11,529 nt of DNA, from the NCBI GenBank assembly GCA_003446015.1, contig DMBU01000132.1, forward strand, positions 1 through 11,529, read 5' to 3'. The notes below the pieces were generated by a model, which made no database searches, was not told the origin of the DNA, and worked only from the letters and a program-made list of their open reading frames with translations. The translations under genes and the position numbers were made by a program. Of this stretch, positions 1-5,917 are shown piece by piece; the stretch's first letter is position 1, and every line of letters begins with the position of its first letter. The DNA is from Bacteroidales bacterium. GTDB taxonomy: Bacteria > Bacteroidota > Bacteroidia > Bacteroidales > UBA12077.

Positions 1-1024
1 CAAAATCGGTTCGTGAATGAATCCCTTCCAATTCTTTAAATCCAAACGGAAATTCAAATTCGATATCAAATGCAGCATTAGCATAATGAGCCAGTTTATC
101 GTGCTCATGAAAACGATATTTTTCTTCTGGTAAACCCATGGCTTTATGCCATTTCATTCGCACTTCTTTCCAGTGATTAAACCATTCCATTTCGGTTCCC
201 GGCTTAACAAAAAACTGCATTTCCATTTGCTCAAATTCGCGCATACGGAAAATAAACTGGCGAGCAACAATCTCATTACGGAATGCTTTACCTATCTGTG
301 CAATTCCAAAAGGTATTTTCATGCGTCCGGTTTTTTGTACATTCAGGTAATTTACAAAAATCCCTTGAGCCGTTTCAGGACGTAAATATATTTTACTTGC
401 TCCATCGGCAGTTGAACCTAATTGCGTTTCGAACATCAAATTGAACTGACGCACATCTGTCCAGTTTTTAGAACCAGAAACAGGACATGCTATTTCGCAA
501 TCAATAATGATTTGTTTTACCTCATTTAAATCATCTGCTTCTAATGCTTTTACTAATCTTCCTTGTATTTCATCAATTTTCGCTTGATTTCTCAACACAT
601 TTGGGTTAGTTTCCAAAAACTGTTTTTCATCAAAAGCATCGCCAAATTTATTTTTTGCTTTTTCAACATCCTTATTAATCTTAGCCTGATATTTTTGAAT
701 ATGTTCTTCAATTAAATCATCGGCTCTGTATCTTTTCTTTGAGTCTTTATTATCAATTAAAGGATCGTTAAACGCACTTGTATGGCCAGAGGCATTCCAT
801 ATTTCGGGATGCATAAATATTGCCGAATCGATGCCAACAATATTTTCATTCATTTTAACCATGGCATCCCACCAGTATTTTTTGATGTTGTTTTTTAATT
901 CAACACCCATTTGTCCATAGTCATATACTGCACTTAATCCATCATAAATTTCACTTGATTGGAAAATATATCCATATTCCTTTGCGTGTGCTATAAGTTT
1001 CTTGAATTGATCGTCTTGAGCCAT
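1..1024 (-). CDS. glyS: Glycyl-tRNA synthetase, single-chain class II type (3' end cut off by window)
   Basis: This gene charges tRNA-Gly with glycine in the cytoplasm, using ATP. Reading the minus strand from the ATG at 1024-1022 gives 341 uninterrupted codons that run off the left edge. Family hallmarks are visible: the N-terminal FQSSEIY/YDYG region, the RPETAQG block (residues 215-221), class II motif 2 around FRNEI (248-252), then FRMREFEQME (259-268), and ELEGIHSRTDF at the cut end. This is the homodimeric GlyRS also found in eukaryotes, archaea and Thermus, not the two-gene alpha/beta form of E. coli. Family members are about 500 residues, so roughly the last third (motif 3 and the anticodon-binding domain) lies outside. 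The start fits the family N-terminus (MAQDDQFKKLI) and is the only good ATG. It is divergent from nadB. Identification is secure; only the C-terminus is unseen. Confidence 0.95.
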   Translation of the reverse strand, partial: MAQDDQFKKLIAHAKEYGYIFQSSEIYDGLSAVYDYGQMGVELKNNIKKYWWDAMVKMNENIVGIDSAIFMHPEIWNASGHTSAFNDPLIDNKDSKKRYRADDLIEEHIQKYQAKINKDVEKAKNKFGDAFDEKQFLETNPNVLRNQAKIDEIQGRLVKALEADDLNEVKQIIIDCEIACPVSGSKNWTDVRQFNLMFETQLGSTADGASKIYLRPETAQGIFVNYLNVQKTGRMKIPFGIAQIGKAFRNEIVARQFIFRMREFEQMEMQFFVKPGTEMEWFNHWKEVRMKWHKAMGLPEEKYRFHEHDKLAHYANAAFDIEFEFPFGFKELEGIHSRTDF

Positions 1025-1062
1025 GTTTCGTTGTTTTTTATTCTCATTTAAAAATAATCTGA

Positions 1063-1070
1063 CAAAAATA
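1063..1070 (-). promoter_or_regulatory. Candidate -7 promoter element for glyS
   Basis: On the minus strand this reads TATTTTTG, a full match to the Bacteroidota -7 consensus TAnnTTTG. It lies 38 bp upstream of the glyS ATG, which would give a leader of about 30 nt. No clear TTG -33 element is seen at the expected 19-21 bp distance, so the call is moderate. In A+T-rich DNA such a match can arise by chance. Confidence 0.4.
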
Positions 1071-1137
1071 ATCGAAATACTTCTGAAATCATAACATTAT
1101 TAAGATATACGTTTAAAGCTTAGATTTCAGGTAAAGC

Positions 1138-1169
1138 TTGCAATATTTCAATAACAATTTCTAACTTTG
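1138..1169 (+). promoter_or_regulatory. Candidate Bacteroidota-type promoter for nadB-lpxK-punA
   Basis: A TTG (-33 element) at 1138-1140 and TAACTTTG (-7 element, full match to TAnnTTTG) at 1162-1169 are separated by 21 bp, within the spacing known for the Bacteroidota primary sigma factor. The predicted start of transcription is around 1176, which leaves a leader of about 30 nt before the nadB ATG at 1207. It is the best promoter match in the spacer and would serve the three closely packed genes downstream. Confidence 0.55.
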
Positions 1170-1206
1170 CTGTTATCTTTTTTTACTCTAAAAGTCATTA
1201 AATATT

Positions 1207-2787
1207 ATGATCAAAGAAACCGATTTTTTGGTTATTGGATCGGGAATTGCCGGATTAAGCTTTGCGTTGAAAGTGGCAGAACATGGCAAAGTTATTCTAA
1301 TTAGTAAAACCTCTCTTGATGAATCGAACACAAAATATGCCCAGGGAGGTATAGCTGCTGTAACCTACGAGCCTGACAATTACTTAAAACATGTCGAGGA
1401 CACCTTAATTGCCGGAGATGGATTATGTAATCGTGAAATTGTTGAGATGGTTGTTCGGGAAGCTCCTGCACAAATACAACAACTAATTGACTGGGGTGTG
1501 AAATTTGATTTGAATGATAAGGGGAAATATGACTTAGGAAGAGAAGGAGGCCATTCCGAATATAGAGTTTTACATCATAGAGATAAAACCGGCGAAGAAA
1601 TTCAAAATACTTTAGTTGAAAAAGTAAAAAATCACAGAAATATTGAAGTCCATGAAAACCAGTTTGCTGTTGAAGTTATCACACAACATCATTTGGGAAA
1701 ATTGGTAAAACGGGGTCAGAAAGATACAGATTGTTATGGTGCATATGTGTTGGATCTAAATACAGATCAGGTTAACACATTTTTATCAAGAGTTACTTTA
1801 ATTGCAACAGGAGGAACCGGGAATTTGTATGATACAACCACAAACCCTAAAATTGCAACCGGTGACGGAATAGCTATGGTATTTCGGGCAAAAGGAATTA
1901 TTGAAAACATGGAATTTATCCAGTTTCATCCAACCTCTTTATACAATCCCGGTGTTAAGCCATCATTTTTAATTACAGAAGCTTTACGTGGTTTCGGAGC
2001 AATTTTAAGAGGCCCCGATGGGCAAAAATTCATGAAAAAATATGATGAGCGAGGAAGCCTTGCACCGCGAGATATTGTTGCCCGTGCTATTGACCATGAA
2101 ATGAAAATAACAGGGAGTGATCATGTATTCTTAGATTGTACACATCTTGATTCTAAAAAATTAAAAGATCATTTTCCCAATATTTACACAAAGTGTTTAT
2201 CCTTAAATATTGATATTACCAAAGAGATGATTCCTGTAATTCCAGCAGCTCATTATATGTGCGGAGGAATTAAAGTTGATCAAAATGGATGTAGTACCAT
2301 AAATCATTTATATGCCGTAGGCGAAGTTTCATCGACAGGATTACATGGAGCAAACCGACTTGCCTCAAACTCCCTTGCAGAAGCCGTAGTTTATGCTGAC
2401 AGAGCTGCTAAAGATTCTATCCAAAAAATTCAAGATATTAAAATTAACAAGGAAATTCCGGAATGGGACACCAAGGGCGCTACATACACTGAAGAGATGG
2501 TAATGATTACACAAAATTACAAAGAAGTACAACAAATCATGAGTAATTACGTGGGAATTGTTCGATCAAATCTTCGCCTGGAAAGAGCAATGCGCAGACT
2601 AGAAATTATTTACAAGGAAACGGAAGAACTTTACGAAAAATCTATTCTTTCGCAACAACTTTGTGAATTAAGAAATTTGATCAATGTGGGTTACCTGATT
2701 ATTAAAATGGCACAGGAAATGCACGAAAGCAGAGGCTTGCATTATACAATTGATTACCCGAAAAAAGGTGCTATTACTGAATTTTAA
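1207..2787 (+). CDS. nadB: L-aspartate oxidase
   Basis: This FAD enzyme oxidises L-aspartate to iminoaspartate, the first step of de novo NAD synthesis; NadA then converts the product to quinolinate. The 526 residues match the family length. Visible motifs are the N-terminal dinucleotide-binding GSGIAG (11-16), the flavin-binding NTKYAQGG (41-48), EGGHS (113-117), GGTGNLY (202-208), QFHPTSLY (239-246), LAPRDIVARA (285-294), AAHYMCGGI (347-355) and GLHGANRLASNSL (378-390). His241, Arg288, His349 and Arg384 occupy the places of E. coli NadB His244, Arg290, His351 and Arg386, which bind the dicarboxylate and drive catalysis. The helical C-terminal domain follows from about residue 410. These features separate it from succinate dehydrogenase and fumarate reductase flavoproteins. 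The ATG at 1207 starts a canonical N-terminus; no Shine-Dalgarno is present. Neither nadA nor nadC is in the window. It leads a compact plus-strand unit with lpxK 16 bp downstream. Confidence 0.96.
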   Translation: MIKETDFLVIGSGIAGLSFALKVAEHGKVILISKTSLDESNTKYAQGGIAAVTYEPDNYLKHVEDTLIAGDGLCNREIVEMVVREAPAQIQQLIDWGVKFDLNDKGKYDLGREGGHSEYRVLHHRDKTGEEIQNTLVEKVKNHRNIEVHENQFAVEVITQHHLGKLVKRGQKDTDCYGAYVLDLNTDQVNTFLSRVTLIATGGTGNLYDTTTNPKIATGDGIAMVFRAKGIIENMEFIQFHPTSLYNPGVKPSFLITEALRGFGAILRGPDGQKFMKKYDERGSLAPRDIVARAIDHEMKITGSDHVFLDCTHLDSKKLKDHFPNIYTKCLSLNIDITKEMIPVIPAAHYMCGGIKVDQNGCSTINHLYAVGEVSSTGLHGANRLASNSLAEAVVYADRAAKDSIQKIQDIKINKEIPEWDTKGATYTEEMVMITQNYKEVQQIMSNYVGIVRSNLRLERAMRRLEIIYKETEELYEKSILSQQLCELRNLINVGYLIIKMAQEMHESRGLHYTIDYPKKGAITEF

Positions 2788-2803
2788 ATTCTAAATTGAT
2801 GCG

Positions 2804-3916
2804 ATGCGTAAAGTCAGAACAATACTGAGTCCTATATTATTTCCATTAAGTTTACTTTATGGATTAGTAATTTATATTCGGAATCGACTGTATGACTATC
2901 AAATATTAAAATCAAATCAATTTACAGTTCCACTCATATCGGTTGGGAACATTACTGTTGGAGGAACAGGTAAAACACCCCATATTGAATATTTAGTTGA
3001 TTTATTACAATCAGAATTTAAGCTTGCAACCCTAAGCAGGGGTTACAAAAGAAAAACAAAGGGCTTTATATTAGCAACAAATGATTCATCTGACAGAGAA
3101 ATTGGTGACGAACCAAGGCAGATAAAACAAAAATTTCCTGGAATTGATGTGGCTGTTGACGCTGACAGAACAAATGGCATTAATCAACTAGCTGCTCAAA
3201 ATAAGGATCTGGATGTAATTCTTTTAGATGATGCATTCCAGCATCGCAGAGTTAGCGCCAACTTATCTATTCTACTTATTGATTATTCACGACCTATTGA
3301 TAAGGATTTTATGCTCCCTTATGGTAATTTGCGAGAATATGCCTCTGAAAAGAAAAGAGCGAATATTATTCTGCTAACAAAATCACCAAAAGATCTAAAA
3401 CCCATCGATCGAAGAATCATATTTAATGATTTAAATCCGTATCCTTTTCAACATGTATTCTTTACAACATTCGATTATGGTGCGTTTAAGTCCGTTTTTA
3501 ATACGTTCAATAACATTGAGCATACTAATTTTGAAGATTATGAAATTTTATTGGTGACAGGAATTGCCAATCCATTGCCTTTAAAAGAATATATTGCAGA
3601 AAATATTTCCAAAAATATTCAAGTTTTAGAATATTCAGATCATTACGATTTTAAAGAGGCTGATTTTAAGAAGATTGAACAACAATTCAATTTAATTAAC
3701 TCTGATAAGAAAATTGTAATAACAACAGAAAAAGATGCAATGCGTTTACAAAAATTTAGTAATATTGCTAACGATCTGAAAGATTCGTTTTTCTATATTC
3801 CGATTCAGGTTAAATTTTTAAACAACCGAACGGACGATTTTAATCAGCAAATCATTGAATATGTTAGAAAGAATAAAAAGCACAGTTTCCTATATCCAGG
3901 ACAAAACAAAATTTAA
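2804..3916 (+). CDS. lpxK: Tetraacyldisaccharide 4'-kinase (lipid A 4'-kinase)
   Basis: LpxK transfers phosphate from ATP to the 4' position of the lipid A disaccharide precursor at the inner face of the cytoplasmic membrane, giving lipid IVA. The protein opens with a hydrophobic membrane-associating stretch (about residues 7-25). It then shows SVGNITVGG leading into the P-loop GGTGKTPH (53-60), LSRGYKRK (77-84), GDEPRQ with the probable catalytic Asp102 (101-106), the Walker B-like LLDDAFQHRR (140-149) and LPYGNLRE (171-178). A C-terminal lobe carries VTGIANP, SDHYDF and TTEKDAMRL. At 370 residues it is longer than E. coli LpxK (328) but typical in build. The ATG at 2804 is kept; another ATG at 2799 is out of frame. 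Its last 56 bp also encode, in another frame, the start of the next gene, so translation of the two is probably coupled. The other Lpx genes are not here. Confidence 0.95.
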   Translation: MRKVRTILSPILFPLSLLYGLVIYIRNRLYDYQILKSNQFTVPLISVGNITVGGTGKTPHIEYLVDLLQSEFKLATLSRGYKRKTKGFILATNDSSDREIGDEPRQIKQKFPGIDVAVDADRTNGINQLAAQNKDLDVILLDDAFQHRRVSANLSILLIDYSRPIDKDFMLPYGNLREYASEKKRANIILLTKSPKDLKPIDRRIIFNDLNPYPFQHVFFTTFDYGAFKSVFNTFNNIEHTNFEDYEILLVTGIANPLPLKEYIAENISKNIQVLEYSDHYDFKEADFKKIEQQFNLINSDKKIVITTEKDAMRLQKFSNIANDLKDSFFYIPIQVKFLNNRTDDFNQQIIEYVRKNKKHSFLYPGQNKI

Positions 3917-4670
3917 TCCTGAAGTTGGAATTATTTTAGGCACAGGATTAGGTGGACTGGTAAAGGAAATTAAAATAGAGCATACTCTTAATTATGATAG
4001 CATTCCCAACTTTCCGGTTTCTACTGTTGATGGACATCATGGAAGATTAATATTTGGTGAACTAGGAGGGAAAAAAATTGTAGCCATGCAAGGGCGATTT
4101 CACTTTTATGAAGGATATCCCATGGAGATGGTGACTTTTCCTGTTCGTGTGTTGAAATTTCTCGGAATAAAAACATTATTTGTTTCAAATGCCAGCGGTG
4201 GTGTAAATCCTGATTACGAAATTGGTGATTTAATGATCATTAATGATCATATCAATTTAATTCCTAATCCATTAATTGGGAAACATATTCCTGAATTTGG
4301 TGCCCGATTTCCGGATATGAGTGAACCCTACGATCATGCACTAATTGAAAAAGCAAAAGGAATAGCAAAAAATCACAACTTGAAAGTTCAGTTAGGTTGT
4401 TATGTTGCCACAACAGGACCAACTTTTGAAACACCAAAAGAATATCAATATTTCAGAATTATTGGTGGCGATACGGTTGGAATGTCAACTGTTCCTGAGG
4501 TAATTGTAGCCCGACAAATGGGAATACCTTGTTTTGCAATATCAATAATAACTGACTTGGGTGTTCCCGGGAAAATTGTCCAGGTAACGCATGAGGAAGT
4601 GCAGAAAGTAGCCGCCCTCGCCGAAACCAAAATGACCCTCATCATGAAAGAATTAATTTCTAAATTATAA
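3861..4670 (+). CDS. punA: Purine nucleoside phosphorylase, trimeric (type I) family
   Basis: This enzyme splits purine ribo- and deoxyribonucleosides with phosphate to free base and pentose 1-phosphate (purine salvage, cytoplasm). From the ATG at 3861 it has 269 residues, the usual length. Motifs match human PNP: phosphate-loop GTGLGG (27-32), GHHGRL with His60, QGRFHFYEGY (77-86), SNASGG (109-114), NPLIG (136-140), GPTFE (186-190), and VGMSTVPEVIVAR (206-218) carrying Met208 and Ser209. These residues keep a constant offset of 11 from human Phe200/Glu201/Met219/Ser220. The base-contacting Asn243 of the human enzyme is Asp232 here (ITDLG), which could widen use toward 6-aminopurines (inference). 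An in-frame TTG at 3855 would add two residues, but the ATG gives the family-like MLERIK start. The gene begins inside lpxK (56-bp overlap) and is followed 4 bp later by a strong terminator. No Shine-Dalgarno is visible. Confidence 0.93.
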   Translation: MLERIKSTVSYIQDKTKFNPEVGIILGTGLGGLVKEIKIEHTLNYDSIPNFPVSTVDGHHGRLIFGELGGKKIVAMQGRFHFYEGYPMEMVTFPVRVLKFLGIKTLFVSNASGGVNPDYEIGDLMIINDHINLIPNPLIGKHIPEFGARFPDMSEPYDHALIEKAKGIAKNHNLKVQLGCYVATTGPTFETPKEYQYFRIIGGDTVGMSTVPEVIVARQMGIPCFAISIITDLGVPGKIVQVTHEEVQKVAALAETKMTLIMKELISKL

Positions 4671-4674
4671 AATC

Positions 4675-4698
4675 AAGCCGGGTTATTCCCGGCTTTTT
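4675..4698 (+). terminator. Intrinsic terminator after punA
   Basis: An 8-bp perfect stem AAGCCGGG/CCCGGCTT (4675-4682 with 4688-4695) closes a 5-nt loop, and the 3' arm runs into a TTTTT tract (4694-4698). It lies 4 bp after the punA stop, so it should end the nadB-lpxK-punA transcript. It stops 1 bp before the start codon of the transporter gene, so it may instead act as a partial terminator or as a structure covering that gene's translation start. Confidence 0.82.
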
Positions 4699-4699
4699 A

Positions 4700-5863
4700 A
4701 TGATGGAAAAGCAGAAAAAATTTCAACTTAAAAATGTATTGTCAATTTCGATTGCACACTTTGTGCACGATACCTATTCTGCATTTCTTGCACCCATTGT
4801 CCCTTTATTAAAAGCAAAACTGGGAATTAATAATACCTTGATAAGCCTAATGTTCGTGGCTCAACAGATTCCTAATTTATTGAATCCCTTCATTGGAATT
4901 ATCGCCGATAATTTAAAAATAAGATATCTGGTAATTCTAGCTCCGGCTGTTACAACAATTTGTATGAGCTTATTAGGTATAACTCCATACTATATTGTTA
5001 TTCTTATTTTGCTCTTTGTTATGGGAATTAGCAGTGCCCTGTTTCATGTGCCAACCCCGGTTTTAATTAAAAATATTTCTGGCGACAGAATAGGAAAAGG
5101 AATGAGCTTTTATATGCTTGGTGGTGAAGCTGCACGAACAGTAGGCCCTCTTATAATTGTTGCCGCCGTTGATGTTTGGGGTCTTGAAGGCACTTTTAGA
5201 TTGATTCCATTCGGTTTATTGGCTTCATTAATTTTATATTTTCGTTTAAGAAATATTAATATCTCAAAAGATTTCCCAAAGAATAATTCGTTAAAAGGAA
5301 TAAAAGAAACATTTAAAGAACATCTTCCGTTTTTCCTTCTGATTGCAGGCATAATGTTTTTTCGTGGATTTATGAAAACATCTATTTCAAGCTTTTTACC
5401 AACATACTTAGGCGAAAAAGGAGGCTCATTATGGCTTGGCGGTGTTTCCCTTTCGGTATTTGAATTTGCCGGTGCAATAGGAGCCTACTTAGCAGGTACT
5501 TTTTCCGATAAAATAGGAAGATTAAGAATGTTAACTATAATCATTTTGATTTCACCTGTTCTAATGCTACTATTTATTTCCTCTGAAGGTCCAATGATGT
5601 TCCCGATCTTACTCCTATTGGGATTTTTTATTATTTCGTCAACGCCTGTTTTATTAGCTATGGTTATGGACATTGACTCTGAACATCAGGCTTTTTTAAG
5701 TGGGATTTTTATGTTTATATCCTTTGTGTCAACATCTATAACAAACCTTTTTGTTGGTATTTTAAGCGATTATATTGGGCTAATTGACACCTATAAAGTT
5801 TCATCCATACTGGCATTTTTAGCAATTCCTTTTGTATTAATTCTAAGAAAAAAATATAAATAA
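4700..5863 (+). CDS. MFS transporter, fosmidomycin-resistance (Fsr)-like
   Basis: This is an inner-membrane major facilitator superfamily transporter of 387 residues, with hydrophobic segments consistent with 12 membrane helices in two halves. The MFS loop motif is recognisable in both halves: GIIADNLKIR (66-75) after helix 2 and GTFSDKIGRLRM (266-277) in the second half. The N-terminal HFVHDTYSAFLAPIVPLL (20-37), the central SSALFHVPTPVLI (111-123) and GGEAARTVGPL (141-151) resemble E. coli Fsr and its relatives, which are proton-driven exporters. Substrate is not deducible; drug or metabolite efflux is a family-based guess. Two consecutive ATGs (4700 and 4703) are possible starts. Its start codon sits against the punA terminator, and no TAnnTTTG promoter was found close upstream. 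It may therefore depend on read-through from punA or on an unrecognised promoter within that gene. It converges on the giant gene downstream. Confidence 0.85.
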   Translation: MMEKQKKFQLKNVLSISIAHFVHDTYSAFLAPIVPLLKAKLGINNTLISLMFVAQQIPNLLNPFIGIIADNLKIRYLVILAPAVTTICMSLLGITPYYIVILILLFVMGISSALFHVPTPVLIKNISGDRIGKGMSFYMLGGEAARTVGPLIIVAAVDVWGLEGTFRLIPFGLLASLILYFRLRNINISKDFPKNNSLKGIKETFKEHLPFFLLIAGIMFFRGFMKTSISSFLPTYLGEKGGSLWLGGVSLSVFEFAGAIGAYLAGTFSDKIGRLRMLTIIILISPVLMLLFISSEGPMMFPILLLLGFFIISSTPVLLAMVMDIDSEHQAFLSGIFMFISFVSTSITNLFVGILSDYIGLIDTYKVSSILAFLAIPFVLILRKKYK

Positions 5864-5879
5864 TTCACTAAACCATAAT

Positions 5880-5908
5880 CTCTTCGAGGGTTTGAAACCC
5901 TCGAAGAG
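5880..5908. terminator. Perfect hairpin between convergent genes, probable bidirectional terminator or dispersed palindromic repeat
   Basis: The arms CTCTTCGAGGGTT (5880-5892) and AACCCTCGAAGAG (5896-5908) pair perfectly over 13 bp around a 3-nt TGA loop. It lies 16 bp after the transporter stop and 9 bp after the stop of the converging giant gene, where a shared terminator is expected. Neither side has a proper T-tract, so it is not a textbook intrinsic terminator. It could instead be a REP-like intergenic palindrome or an RNA 3'-end stabiliser. The palindrome is certain; its role is inferred. Confidence 0.6.
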
Positions 5909-5917
5909 CATTACATT

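Noticed and set aside
146..385. 79-codon plus-strand open frame
   Set aside because: It lies wholly inside glyS on the opposite strand; the glyS translation is clearly conserved in the minus frame, and the plus-strand peptide has no recognisable features.
3855..3860. TTG at 3855 as the phosphorylase start
   Set aside because: The ATG two codons later gives the family-typical N-terminus, and a TTG start is less likely in a gene with a good ATG nearby.
4445..4645. 66-codon minus-strand open frame inside punA
   Set aside because: Antisense shadow of a conserved phosphorylase region (ETPKEY to the C-terminus); no independent start signal or protein features.
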